Positions 17,200 through 26,568 of a DNA stretch of 64,000 bases are shown here, one piece after another (the first letter of the stretch is position 1; every line of letters begins with the position of its first letter). Location of the stretch: NCBI GenBank assembly GCA_963793625.1, contig CAWCAT010000004.1, positions 124,001-188,000 of the forward strand, read 5' to 3'. The notes beneath the pieces are model-generated. The model was not told where the DNA came from, did not search any database, and saw nothing but the letters and a program-made list of their open reading frames with translations. Made by a program: the position numbers and the translations under genes. Source of the DNA: G963668605 sp963793625. Its GTDB lineage: Bacteria > Acidobacteriota > Terriglobia > Bryobacterales > Bryobacteraceae.

Positions 17200-20100
17200 T
17201 TACCAGAGTAATCGCAAAGTGAGTTGAAGCGCTCGAGCTCCGTTGGCTGAATTCTGAGTGGTGAGAATGCCGGTGGTCGTGTTGGGTTGTGACAGGCCGG
17301 GATTGTTCAGCACGTTGAAAAAGTCCGCGTTGAAACGCAGGCTAAAGCGTTCGTTGATCGGGATGCGCTTGAACAGCGAGCTGTCCATCTGGAACGTCAT
17401 TGGTCCAAGCTTCACGAGATTGCGCCAGGGATGAATCGGGTCATTCACCGCGATGCGAATGGGATTACCCGTCTTCATCGGCACGTCAACAACGTTCGTG
17501 TCGTTGGCGGTATTTATCGGCTGATGAGAGGGCTTGTAATCGGTCGGGACACCCATGACACCGTTGGGTTTACCCTGCGCATCGTAGCTGTTGATGCGAT
17601 TGGGCGAGATGTAGCCGTTGTACCAGAGGTAGCCGTCGTAACAGACGCCGCTGCGGCAGTCCTGAATCGGATATTTTTTGCCGTAGACTTCGACTTTGTC
17701 GAGCGGGCCCCAGTTCGTGATGGGCAGTTGGAAATAGTTACTTCGCATAGTTCCAATGCCGGCGAACTGCCAACCCCCTATTACGCGATCCACGAATCCG
17801 TTCGCGCGGCTGGCGAATTTCTTCCCGCGGCCGAAGGGTAGATCGATGAGCCAGTTGAAGCGCGCGCGATGCTTTGGAATGCTCGGGTCGCGCCGGTAAT
17901 TCAACAGACGATTGCGCTGATCGAAATCAGAGGGCACGGTTCCGTTGACGTAGTAATACTCCGGGTTGTTGAAGCTGTACTCGTTATTCTCCTGTTCGGT
18001 AACAGTGCCATAGCTGTTGGCCATGACATAGAACGCATTGAAGGCGTAGCCGCGTGAGAAGCGGTGCTCGATTCCGGCCTGAAGTCCGTTGTAGCTCGAG
18101 TTGCCGGTCTTGCGGAACTCCGCAAGATCGCCATATGCATAGGTACGCCGGGCGACGCTGGAGTTGGCTCCGGTTGGCAGCGGCAGGCCGGTGTTCTTGA
18201 GCCAGACATAGTCCGGCGGATTCGGGTTGTTGTTGTAGTACTGATCCAAATTGAAGCCGCGCGTGCCGGTAAAGCTGCCGCGGAATACCGTATTTTTCCA
18301 GAGTGGTCTTTCGATGGTGATGTTCACCTGATGGCTGCGAGTGGTGGGCTGATCGGGATTGAAGAAGTACACGTTGTAGCCGCCAACCGGAATCGCCTGT
18401 GGGCCGTTCGGGTCGAGATAGTTCCGGCTGTTTGTTCCGCCAATGATCATAGGCGTGCTGCGCAAGCCGTAATTGGGAAGTCCGTCTGGACTCTGGGCGG
18501 CGCTGCTGATGTTGTACGCGATGGTGGCCGTAAGTGGTGGGTTGCGCCCCATACGCACATTGAAGGAACGGAGTGGGACAGGGAAGCCGAACAACGAATA
18601 ACCGCCGCGGATAACGGTGGTGTTCCTGCCTGAGAACATGCGGTAGGCAAAGCCGATGCGTGGGTTGAAATCCGCGTAATTGCTGTTGACGAAATTCTCG
18701 GGTAAGCCGACCTCACTGGGTGTCGCGAACTTCGCTCCGGCGCCCACAAAGCTCTTGACGATGGCTGGCGAAGTGGTGCCAAGTTCGTACATCTTGTCGA
18801 GGGACGTTCCGTTCACGATGCTCTGAGTCTTAAGATCAAATCCAGTGAGTTGGTTGTCCTTCTCACGGATCGCGGGATTAAGTTCCCAGCGCAGACCCAT
18901 GTTCAGCGTGAGCCGCGGACTCACCTTCCAATTGTCTTGAATGTAGAAGCCGTACTCCTTGCTGCGCAGGTTATACCAATCGTGCGCAAAGCGGACCGAC
19001 ATGGAGCCCATTACGCCGAGGAACATATTGGCGGAGTCGTGTCCGGTGTTGGCCAGCACGCCGCCGGTTGCGCCGGTCTTGGGATCGTAGAGCGCGGTGC
19101 CGTAGCTGTTGAAGCTGTGCAGACCCTGAGTGGTCTCATGATCCGTGAGCACGTTCAATTTTTCGATGCGCATGCGTCCGCCGAACTGAATCTCATGACG
19201 GCCGCGAATGTTGGTGAAGTTCTGATCGAGCGAGAAGACCTGCGTGATGTTGTTGCGCCAGCGCATGCCCTGATACCACATACTAAAACCGGTGTCGCGA
19301 AAATCGGGCAGGCCCGGATACTCCCAGGGATTCGGGAAGCCGAGCTTTTCTGCGAGATTACCCTGATTGATGGTCTTGGGCAGGCTGAGTTCGTTGTCCT
19401 CGGCAGAAGTCGCGAATACTGTTTCGCTGAAGAAGCGAGGGGAAATGATGCGGGTCCAGGAAAATGCGCCGCTGTGATTTTCGAACATCGCGGTTTCGAT
19501 GTTGGCTGAGTTATCAAGCGTGATCGGCGATCCGTTTGAAGCCGCATCGCGACGATAGCGTTGAAAACGATGGCCGTAGCTGTAGCGTCCGAAGATCTGG
19601 TCTTTCGCACTGAGGCGGTGATCGACGCGGAAGGTTTCCGTGTGATCCGTTCGACTCGTTGGCGAGAGTCCAAAGAAATTCGCCGAGACCAGCGGATTTA
19701 CTCCGGCTTGCGTAGGCGCGGGCGTGACGCTGTAGAGATATTTTGCGATCGGACTCAACTTGTTAATTGGAATGATATTGCCGGGATAAGGCGTGCGCTG
19801 CCAATCCTTGTCAGTGGTCCAGGGATCGTATAAAACGGAGCGACGACCAGTTGAGGACACGAGTCCGTCGAAGTTTCCACCGCGCATTTCCATGGTCGGC
19901 ATCGTTGTACTGATGGTGGATGCGGATTCGGACTTGAAGGCCTCCCAAGCTCCGAAAATAAACGTGCGGTTTTTGCCGTTGTAGAGTTTCGGAATTATGA
20001 CGGGACCGCCCATGGAGAAGCCGAATTCATTCCGGACCAGGTGTGGGGGCTTCTGGTAATAATCCTGACGCCTCCGAGCCAGTCCGACACTGTTATTGCG

Positions 20101-20844
20101 CGCCGTTTCAAAGAGTGCACCGTGGATTACGTTGGTGCCGCTGCGGGTGCTGAGCATCGCGGTCGCGGGCCGGCTAAGTTTCGCAGAGGAATTGTTCGTC
20201 TCCACACGGAACTCGCCAATCGTGTCGAGGCCCGGCGGACGGCCGATCATAGTGCCCACATCCCGATTCGTAAGCGTCGCGCCATCCTGAGTGAATTCCA
20301 TTGCACCGAAACGCATGCCGTACACACGGGGCTTGTCGTTGCCATAACCGCCGCCAGCCTCGAGACCGGGTGTCGTGGCAGCGATCAGATTGCTCACCAG
20401 GCGCCCGTTCTGCGGAAGCTGATCGATGCGTTCGCGCTCAATCACAGTGGCGAGCGTGCCATTGGCGTCGGTGACCAGCGGCGTCGCCTCGACCGCGACG
20501 GTGACGAGCGTGGCCGAAGATCCGACTTTGAGGACTGGTTCTACCGTGGCGGTCTGGCCGACCTGCAAAACGAGCGTGCCCTGCCAGGTTTCCATACCAG
20601 GGGCTTCGACGGCAAGCGTGTAGTTGCCAGCTTGTGCGGTGGGAAACATGAAAAAGCCCACCCCATTGCTGACGGTCTCATACTTGCGTGTGGTTTCGAC
20701 GTGAGTGAGTGAAACGCGAGCGGCAGGAATAACCGCGGCCGAAGGATCTTTTACTGTACCTTGCACACTAGCAGCGCCGGTTTGGGCGAGTGCTGAACCA
20801 GCACCAATCAGAACGGCCATCGCACACAATGCGGTTATGCGCAT
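17200..20844 (-). CDS. Oar-like TonB-dependent outer-membrane receptor with N-terminal regulatory domain
   Basis: The ATG at 20844 follows GGAAAGG and gives a signal peptide (RITALCAMAVLIGAGSALAQ) and a 1214-residue protein. Residues about 25-110 form a carboxypeptidase-regulatory-like domain (SVQGTVKDPSAAVIPAARV). A plug domain follows (LPQNGRLVSNLIAATTPG; GMRFGAMEFTQDGATLTNR). A long beta-barrel comes next (QDNWKVSPRLTLNMGLRWEL; FNPRIGFAYR), ending in an aromatic residue (LQLTLRLLW). These are the Oar/SusC-like transporters expanded in Acidobacteriota, presumed to take up oligosaccharides or other large nutrients. It has no SusD partner. It is divergent from the GntR regulator and shares an overlapping promoter with it. 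Confidence 0.93.
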   Translation of the reverse strand: MRITALCAMAVLIGAGSALAQTGAASVQGTVKDPSAAVIPAARVSLTHVETTRKYETVSNGVGFFMFPTAQAGNYTLAVEAPGMETWQGTLVLQVGQTATVEPVLKVGSSATLVTVAVEATPLVTDANGTLATVIERERIDQLPQNGRLVSNLIAATTPGLEAGGGYGNDKPRVYGMRFGAMEFTQDGATLTNRDVGTMIGRPPGLDTIGEFRVETNNSSAKLSRPATAMLSTRSGTNVIHGALFETARNNSVGLARRRQDYYQKPPHLVRNEFGFSMGGPVIIPKLYNGKNRTFIFGAWEAFKSESASTISTTMPTMEMRGGNFDGLVSSTGRRSVLYDPWTTDKDWQRTPYPGNIIPINKLSPIAKYLYSVTPAPTQAGVNPLVSANFFGLSPTSRTDHTETFRVDHRLSAKDQIFGRYSYGHRFQRYRRDAASNGSPITLDNSANIETAMFENHSGAFSWTRIISPRFFSETVFATSAEDNELSLPKTINQGNLAEKLGFPNPWEYPGLPDFRDTGFSMWYQGMRWRNNITQVFSLDQNFTNIRGRHEIQFGGRMRIEKLNVLTDHETTQGLHSFNSYGTALYDPKTGATGGVLANTGHDSANMFLGVMGSMSVRFAHDWYNLRSKEYGFYIQDNWKVSPRLTLNMGLRWELNPAIREKDNQLTGFDLKTQSIVNGTSLDKMYELGTTSPAIVKSFVGAGAKFATPSEVGLPENFVNSNYADFNPRIGFAYRMFSGRNTTVIRGGYSLFGFPVPLRSFNVRMGRNPPLTATIAYNISSAAQSPDGLPNYGLRSTPMIIGGTNSRNYLDPNGPQAIPVGGYNVYFFNPDQPTTRSHQVNITIERPLWKNTVFRGSFTGTRGFNLDQYYNNNPNPPDYVWLKNTGLPLPTGANSSVARRTYAYGDLAEFRKTGNSSYNGLQAGIEHRFSRGYAFNAFYVMANSYGTVTEQENNEYSFNNPEYYYVNGTVPSDFDQRNRLLNYRRDPSIPKHRARFNWLIDLPFGRGKKFASRANGFVDRVIGGWQFAGIGTMRSNYFQLPITNWGPLDKVEVYGKKYPIQDCRSGVCYDGYLWYNGYISPNRINSYDAQGKPNGVMGVPTDYKPSHQPINTANDTNVVDVPMKTGNPIRIAVNDPIHPWRNLVKLGPMTFQMDSSLFKRIPINERFSLRFNADFFNVLNNPGLSQPNTTTGILTTQNSANGARALQLTLRLLW

Positions 20845-20880
20845 ACAAAACCTTTCCAAAACATCGAGAATCGTAGAGAT

Positions 20881-20910
20881 GTTATATATGTACGGGGTGG
20901 CCGGTGTCAA
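20881..20910 (-). promoter_or_regulatory. Sigma70-type promoter of the Oar-like receptor operon
   Basis: On the minus strand a perfect -35 box TTGACA (complement of 20905-20910) is followed after 16 bases by TATATA (20883-20888), or after 18 by TATAAC (20881-20886). The receptor start is at 20844. The promoter overlaps the upstream elements of the opposing GntR gene, so one regulator bound here could control both. Confidence 0.75.
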
Positions 20911-20917
20911 CTATAAT
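20889..20917 (+). promoter_or_regulatory. Promoter of the GntR regulator, overlapping the divergent promoter
   Basis: A perfect -10 TATAAT lies at 20912-20917, with a poor -35 candidate (TGTACG at 20889-20894) 17 bases upstream. The GntR ATG is at 20932, so the transcript would have a leader of only about 7-9 bases and no Shine-Dalgarno sequence. That suggests near-leaderless translation. Confidence 0.6.
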
Positions 20918-20931
20918 CCCTAATACATAAA

Positions 20932-21615
20932 ATGTCAGAGTCACTGGAGTCAAAGAGCTTCGCAGCAGTTTTGACATTGCCTGTCAGGGTCGCTGAACAC
21001 CTGAGAGATGGGATTATGCAGTCGCTCTGGACACCGGGCGAGCAGATCGTGGAAAGTCGAGTGGCAAAAGAGTTGGGTGTCGGGCAGCATGTGGTCCGCG
21101 AGGCCCTACAGCAATTGGAATTCGAAGGCTATGTGCACAAGATTCCAAACCGCGGAAGCTTCGTTATCAAGCTGGCACGCGAGGATGTAGCACAGTTGTT
21201 CAACTTCCGAATTGAGCTGGAGTCACTGGCTGCTCGTTGGGCACGCCAAATTAAACAGCCGGACGATGATAAGTACGCAGATATCAGTGCAGTGCTGAAC
21301 AGAATGGAAGCCGGTGCACGGCGGGGTAACTACGCACAATTCCAGGAAGCTGATTTTGAGTTCCATTCGCACCTCTGGAATTTGTGTGGAAACCGCCATT
21401 TGGTCAGGGCCCTGGAAGTCGCGACCAGACCCCAGTTCACTTTCTCGTTGCTGCGTCAGTCCGGAGAAACCAGCCTGCAACTCAAGGCCATCACGAAGCA
21501 ACATCGCGAATGGTTGGAGTTCTTGCGGACAGCGACGCCGGACAAAGCGGCGCACTACACGAAAAAGCTCATACAGTCTTTCAAAGAGCAGGTATTGAAC
21601 AGTTGGGAAGGGTAG
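20932..21615 (+). CDS. GntR-family transcriptional regulator, FCD (FadR/UxuR-like) type
   Basis: This 227-residue protein has an N-terminal winged helix (HLRDGIMQSLWTPGEQIVES; ELGVGQHVVREALQQLEFEG) and a C-terminal all-helical FCD ligand domain (FNFRIELESLAARWA, then DFEFHSHLWNLCGNRHL). The FCD domain binds small organic acids, usually through a metal held by Asp and His residues (DFEFHSHL here). It sits between the leftward receptor operon and the rightward beta-helix/hydrolase genes, so it most likely controls both in response to a breakdown product of the polymer they handle. The ATG at 20932 has no clear ribosome-binding site. Confidence 0.92.
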   Translation: MSESLESKSFAAVLTLPVRVAEHLRDGIMQSLWTPGEQIVESRVAKELGVGQHVVREALQQLEFEGYVHKIPNRGSFVIKLAREDVAQLFNFRIELESLAARWARQIKQPDDDKYADISAVLNRMEAGARRGNYAQFQEADFEFHSHLWNLCGNRHLVRALEVATRPQFTFSLLRQSGETSLQLKAITKQHREWLEFLRTATPDKAAHYTKKLIQSFKEQVLNSWEG

Positions 21616-21620
21616 GGGCA

Positions 21621-23735
21621 ATGAAGCTATTGTTTGGCCTGATGGCCATATCTGCGTTCGGGGCCGATTTTTACGTATCGCCGCAGGGCAGCGATAGCGG
21701 ACCGGGCACTCTGGAAAAGCCGTTCGCGAGCCTTGCGCGCGCTCGCGATGTTGTACGCGAACAAAAGCAGCGCCGGCCCAACAAGGATTATGTCGTTCAA
21801 TTGCGCGGAGGCGTGCACAGGTTTACAGAGACGCTCGTTTTCGCGCTGCAGGATTCTGCGGCTGATGGCCGTACGATCACATACGAGGCTTACCCGGGCG
21901 AGACTCCGGTGTTGAGCGCCGGCGCGCCGATCACCGGTTGGAAGAGAGAAGGCAAGCTCTGGGTAGCGGACTTACCGGCGGGCGTTCGTAACTTCGCCAC
22001 GCTGTACGATAAATCCGGTCGATTGCAGCGGGCGCGCGGCGCAGGCTTCTCCCCCACGCGGGACTATAAGAACGTGAACGGACTGGACACCAACACGCTG
22101 GCTTTTCCCGCCGGAGCGATCCGCAACTGGCCGAACCTGAGCGATGTCGAGATTTTTGTTCGGCCGAACTTCGGCTGGCTGGTCAACATGCTACCGCTCG
22201 AATCGGTGGACGAAGCAGCGGGACTGGCGCGCACGAGTGTCGCCGCTACACACCAGATGATCAAGGTGCGCTGGGGTCCGCGAGACATCAATGCGAAGGG
22301 TTCGGTGTGGGTTGAGAATGCGCTCGACGTCCTGGATGAACCCGGCGAGTGGGCGCTCAATACCAACACGCGCAAGATTTATCTGTGGCCGCGAACTGAG
22401 AAGCCCGAAGCTATCGAAGCATCTCAACTCACCGAGTTGATTCGCGTCGAAGGCAAAATCGATTACGACGGCCCGCGCGATACACCCGTCCGGGGGATCA
22501 CATTTCGAGGGCTGTCGTTCACGCGCGGCGATCGCTTCCGCTGGGAAAAAGAACGGCTCGGCTGGGGACTCCAACACGACTGGGAGATGTTCGATCGGCC
22601 GACTGCGCTGCTGCGATTGCGCGGGTCTGAGCGTATCTCGATTGAGAACTGCCGCTTCTTCGACAGCGGCGGCACGGGTGTGCGCATGGACCTGCACGCG
22701 CAACATAATCGTGTGGTTGATTCAGTTTTCGAGCGGATGGGCGGCGCTGGAATCCTGCTAGCCGGTTACGGACCCGGCACGAAAGACGTCAACAGGCACA
22801 ACGAAGTTTTGCGCAATCACATACATCATGTGGGAGAGATTCTGTGGCATGCCCCAGCAGTTTTTGTATGGCAGAGCGGCGAGAATCGCGTGGGGAACAA
22901 TCTGGTTCATGATCTGCACTACTCCGGCATTGTGGTTAGCGGACGCATCGCATGGAATCGCGAAGGACGCGGCCAGTGCAGCAAGACTATTCGTTGGAAA
23001 GAGATCGACGCCGTGCTGGGCCGCGAGGCCGCACTCGGGGCCCGTCCGGAGTGGCGTGTGCGCGAACCCTTCCTGCACGGGCGTAATAACATCGTGGAGC
23101 GTAATGACATCCATCACGTCATGAATACGCTCTGGGACGGCAATGGCATTTACGTTTCGGGCACCGGCAAGAACAACATCGTGCGCGAGAATTTTGTGCA
23201 CGATAACTTGAACTACAACATGTGCGAAGCCATTCGCTGCGACGGAGATCAGCACGAGACGACTCTCGAACGCAATGTCATATTCCGCAACGCCGGCACG
23301 GGCTCCGGGATTGCGATCAATGGCGTCAACCACATCATCAACAATTTCATCGTCAACCAGCGGGCAGGGTTTGCACATCGTGCCCTGATTTCGCTGCAGG
23401 CCAGCCCCGTTGATGGCTCGATCATCCAACGCAACGTGCTCTTCGCGACCACACCCGGCACCAAGATCTATTTCCAAAAGGGTCTGGACGGTCCTGATCC
23501 GCATTTACGCGAAACCAAGGCTGACCGTAATCTCTACTGGAATACGCTGGACCCAACATGGGCCGAACAGCATTTCGCGACAGAACGTCCACATGGCATC
23601 GAAACAAACAGCACGTTTGCTGACCCCATGTTTATTGATCCTGAGCAGGGAGACTTCCGCTTTAGACCCGGATCCGCTGCAGAGAAACTTGGAATACAAC
23701 CGCTCGATATGCGCCGTGTCGGCCTAAGAAGATAA
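21621..23735 (+). CDS. Secreted right-handed parallel beta-helix protein
   Basis: The ATG at 21621 after GGTAGGGG gives a signal peptide (KLLFGLMAISAFGA) and a 704-residue protein. It starts with FYVSPQGSDSGPGTLEKPF, the entry strand typical of extracellular parallel beta-helix proteins. Coils carry repeating motifs such as NRVVDSVFERMGGAGILLAG, NEVLRNHIHHVGE, NIVERNDIHHVM and NIVRENFVHDN. Such folds occur in pectate lyases, polysaccharide epimerases and alginate-lyase-like enzymes. No catalytic set can be assigned confidently. It begins 5 bases after the GntR stop, which indicates an operon with the regulator. Confidence 0.88.
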   Translation: MKLLFGLMAISAFGADFYVSPQGSDSGPGTLEKPFASLARARDVVREQKQRRPNKDYVVQLRGGVHRFTETLVFALQDSAADGRTITYEAYPGETPVLSAGAPITGWKREGKLWVADLPAGVRNFATLYDKSGRLQRARGAGFSPTRDYKNVNGLDTNTLAFPAGAIRNWPNLSDVEIFVRPNFGWLVNMLPLESVDEAAGLARTSVAATHQMIKVRWGPRDINAKGSVWVENALDVLDEPGEWALNTNTRKIYLWPRTEKPEAIEASQLTELIRVEGKIDYDGPRDTPVRGITFRGLSFTRGDRFRWEKERLGWGLQHDWEMFDRPTALLRLRGSERISIENCRFFDSGGTGVRMDLHAQHNRVVDSVFERMGGAGILLAGYGPGTKDVNRHNEVLRNHIHHVGEILWHAPAVFVWQSGENRVGNNLVHDLHYSGIVVSGRIAWNREGRGQCSKTIRWKEIDAVLGREAALGARPEWRVREPFLHGRNNIVERNDIHHVMNTLWDGNGIYVSGTGKNNIVRENFVHDNLNYNMCEAIRCDGDQHETTLERNVIFRNAGTGSGIAINGVNHIINNFIVNQRAGFAHRALISLQASPVDGSIIQRNVLFATTPGTKIYFQKGLDGPDPHLRETKADRNLYWNTLDPTWAEQHFATERPHGIETNSTFADPMFIDPEQGDFRFRPGSAAEKLGIQPLDMRRVGLRR

Positions 23736-23739
23736 ACTC

Positions 23740-25572
23740 ATGAAACTCACTCGCAGGGAAAGTCTGAAGCTGTTGGGGAGCGCACCTTTGGCTGTAGCGG
23801 CCCTGGATGCCGCACCCGTTAAGAAACCGCGCGCGTTCAAGCGCTCCGACGTCGTGTTCGGATTTCCCTTCACGCCGGAAGAATATAAGATGTGGCACGG
23901 CACGGTGCTTTATGGCTGGACCCGAGGCCCGAAAACGCGCGCCGAGGTTGCGGAGTTTGTTGAACGCAAGCAACAGGCACTGGCCGTGGGCGTGCGCTCA
24001 GGCGTCGCTATCAACGCATTTGCGATACCGGGCGACTGGTTTCGCGAGCGCGATCCGGAATGGCGTGATCGCATCTGGAAGAATTACCGCGGTGATCAAT
24101 TAGCTGAACCGTGGGTGAAGCCACCGGATCCATTTCCACCCGAGAAGGGGCGCATCTGCACGAACCATCCAATGTATCTGCAGCAGAAATTCGAGCAGAC
24201 GGAACTTGCGATGGCAGTAGAGCCGTATGCGTTTCATATCGACGACCCGCTTGGCACGGCGACCGCGATTTTTCGGCAGGGCTGCTTTTGCAAGCTTTGT
24301 CTTGCTGGTTTCCGCGCGCATTTGCAGAAGAACGTCGCGCCGGAAACGCTGCGAGCACTAGGGATCAACGACCTTACCGCATTCGATTATGGTGCGTTCC
24401 TGCGGGAGCGCAAGGATCGCCCGTTGTGGTACGACTTCGAGAATTTCCAGTTGCGCTGCGCAGTAGAGAATACCCGAAAGATTGCGGCGTATGCACGCAG
24501 CAAGGGCCCCGCAACGCTCTTGATTGGTTCAAACGCACCGCTGATGGGCGCGCATATTGTCTTCGCACCATTGCTGGATTATCTCTGCGCCGAGGTCGGC
24601 ACGGATGCGAAGGAAAAGAAATTCGGCGCGAAGCCGATGCTCAACTACAAGATGGGTGAGTCGCTCGGGATCGCAGTCGCGGCCACAGGCATTTATCAGG
24701 ACTGGGTGATGCTGCTGGAGCATGACATCCCGGACCTGGTGCGCGGCTGGGTTGCTGAGTCGTATGCAATGGGCGGAAACTTCATCGTGCCTCACAAAGA
24801 GTGGGGCTTCATACAACCTCCGGGCCAGCCGACACAGCGGATCGCGTATCCGGCAAAAGTGGAGTTAATCGGACCGTTGTACGAGTTTGTCCGCAAGTAC
24901 CCGGAACTGTTTGATGATTACGAGGCCGTCAACCAGGTAGGCCTGCTGTATGACTACCGTGCAACGCGATCTCCAGGCAGTGGGCATGTGATGCCGCAGG
25001 TGCCCACGCTCAAACCGGTGCCTTTACATCAGGTCTGCCTGGAACTGGCGAATGCGCAGATCCAGTTCGGAATGGCCGTCGCAGGTAGTGAACCGTTCGA
25101 TCACGAGTTGACTTTAAAAGAGCTTGAAAGATATCCGCAGCTGATTGTGAACGAACCCTTGCGGACGGAGGGCAGGCAGCGGGCGCTGCTTGAAGAATGG
25201 GAGCGCAAGGGCAAGCTGATTCGCTGGAGCGGAATTGACAACACGCTCGCGCGCATTAAGCCGCTGATCTCAACCGGAGCCGCTGGTGGACGTGTCTGGG
25301 TATTCCCGCGCGCGCTGGCAAACGATGCAAAGGCTGGGCTGATCTGCCATGTTCTGAATCGCGATTTCGACCCCGTGGCGGAGAAGATGGCTGTCAAGAA
25401 AGATGTGACCATACGCCTCGATGCGAAACTCTGCGCCGGGCGAAAACAAGCGAAGTGCCGCATGTACATACCAGGGATGGCGCCACGCGAGATTCCTGTT
25501 AGCCGCAACGCCGGCGGGGTCGAGGTTGTCGTGCCGGAACTGGAATTGTGGGCCGTGCTGCGCTTTGAATAG
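23740..25572 (+). CDS. Tat-exported protein, putative TIM-barrel glycoside hydrolase
   Basis: This 610-residue protein opens with a twin-arginine signal (TRRESLKLLGSAPLAVAAL), so it is exported folded. The middle contains aromatic- and acid-rich segments (YAFHIDDPLGTATAIF; GCFCKLCLAGFRAHL) that resemble the loop regions of large beta-galactosidase-like or related TIM-barrel enzymes. A C-terminal beta-domain follows (DVTIRLDAKLC; ELELWAVLRFE). I cannot name the family or identify catalytic acids with certainty. It starts 4 bases after the beta-helix gene, and the shared operon supports a role in polymer breakdown. Confidence 0.65.
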   Translation: MKLTRRESLKLLGSAPLAVAALDAAPVKKPRAFKRSDVVFGFPFTPEEYKMWHGTVLYGWTRGPKTRAEVAEFVERKQQALAVGVRSGVAINAFAIPGDWFRERDPEWRDRIWKNYRGDQLAEPWVKPPDPFPPEKGRICTNHPMYLQQKFEQTELAMAVEPYAFHIDDPLGTATAIFRQGCFCKLCLAGFRAHLQKNVAPETLRALGINDLTAFDYGAFLRERKDRPLWYDFENFQLRCAVENTRKIAAYARSKGPATLLIGSNAPLMGAHIVFAPLLDYLCAEVGTDAKEKKFGAKPMLNYKMGESLGIAVAATGIYQDWVMLLEHDIPDLVRGWVAESYAMGGNFIVPHKEWGFIQPPGQPTQRIAYPAKVELIGPLYEFVRKYPELFDDYEAVNQVGLLYDYRATRSPGSGHVMPQVPTLKPVPLHQVCLELANAQIQFGMAVAGSEPFDHELTLKELERYPQLIVNEPLRTEGRQRALLEEWERKGKLIRWSGIDNTLARIKPLISTGAAGGRVWVFPRALANDAKAGLICHVLNRDFDPVAEKMAVKKDVTIRLDAKLCAGRKQAKCRMYIPGMAPREIPVSRNAGGVEVVVPELELWAVLRFE

Positions 25573-25575
25573 CGC

Positions 25576-26535
25576 TCAGGCGATGTCTTGCACTGAAGAT
25601 TCTGTTTCTAGTGATAGCGGATAGCCGCGCTCGCGCCAGGCGTCGATGCCACCATGAAGCGGACGCACCCACATCACACCCAGTTGGTGTAGCTTCAACG
25701 TCATACTCGCGCTGCTCTCGTCGTTGGGGCAGGAGCAGTAGAGCACAATCTCGCGATCGCGAGGCAACTCCTGATGGCGCTCGGCAAGTTCTGACGGCTG
25801 CATCCTGAGCGCACCCGGCAGGGTCCCCGGGTTTTGTTCGAATTCAAGCGGCTGGCGCAAATCGATGATCGTGATCGCCTCGCCTTTGTAGAGCCTGCGC
25901 ATAAGTTCGTCAGGCCGAATTCGAGCGGTGGCCAGTGAGTCCAGGAAACGGCGGCGTTCATAGTACTTCCAGCCGATGTAAGCTAACAGCGCTGTTACAA
26001 GCAGCACGACCAGCCACGAACCGAGTTGCAGCACCACTTCAGCAATGCGTTCGAGTTGTGCACTAAACAGGAACCCGATGAGCAGGTAAGCACCAGCCCA
26101 GAGAATGCTGCCGCCCATGTCCCACATCAGGAAGCGCCACAGAGAGACGCGCGACAATCCGGCAAGCGGCGGCGCGACGGTGCTGAACCCGGGAATGAAT
26201 TTTGAAAACAGGAGCGAGCGCGGTCCATATCGCGCGAATCTGTTCTGCGTTTCCCGCACACAGGAATCCGGTTCCAGCGAGAGCCGGCAAAGGAAGGTCA
26301 GCACCTTACCCCCTCCATGCCGTCCGAACTCATACCAGGCAAAATTGCCGAGGGATGCGGCGCAAGCGGCCAGCAGCAGCGTGGGACCAAACAGAAAATG
26401 TCCGCGACCGACCAGGGCACCCATTGCCAACAGGGCGGGCACGGCGGGAATTGGGAAGCCTAATTGTTCCGCCAGGATGAACGCGGCAAGCACTGCGAGA
26501 CCGTGTGCAAGCAGGAATTGGACAAGTTGATCCAA
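25576..26535 (-). CDS. DedA-family membrane protein fused to a rhodanese domain
   Basis: This 319-residue protein has a DedA (SNARE-associated) N-terminal half with several membrane helices and the family motif FSKFIPGFSTVAPPLAG near residues 110-126. A linker follows, then a C-terminal rhodanese domain (ITIIDLRQPLEFEQNPG; EIVLYCSCPNDESSA). The rhodanese active-site loop contains the cysteine CSCPNDES. DedA proteins are lipid scramblase-like transporters needed for envelope integrity, and rhodanese domains carry persulfide or act as sulfur sensors. The fusion puts a cysteine catalytic domain on the cytoplasmic side. It converges with the hydrolase gene with a 3-base gap. Confidence 0.9.
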   Translation of the reverse strand: MDQLVQFLLAHGLAVLAAFILAEQLGFPIPAVPALLAMGALVGRGHFLFGPTLLLAACAASLGNFAWYEFGRHGGGKVLTFLCRLSLEPDSCVRETQNRFARYGPRSLLFSKFIPGFSTVAPPLAGLSRVSLWRFLMWDMGGSILWAGAYLLIGFLFSAQLERIAEVVLQLGSWLVVLLVTALLAYIGWKYYERRRFLDSLATARIRPDELMRRLYKGEAITIIDLRQPLEFEQNPGTLPGALRMQPSELAERHQELPRDREIVLYCSCPNDESSASMTLKLHQLGVMWVRPLHGGIDAWRERGYPLSLETESSVQDIA

Positions 26536-26568
26536 GGTTAGTACTCGGCCCCTTGCATTCCAGTTTAA

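Noticed and set aside
22758..23504. 248-codon minus-strand frame across the beta-helix gene
   Set aside because: It lacks any family resemblance, and the plus frame reads a regular beta-helix repeat.
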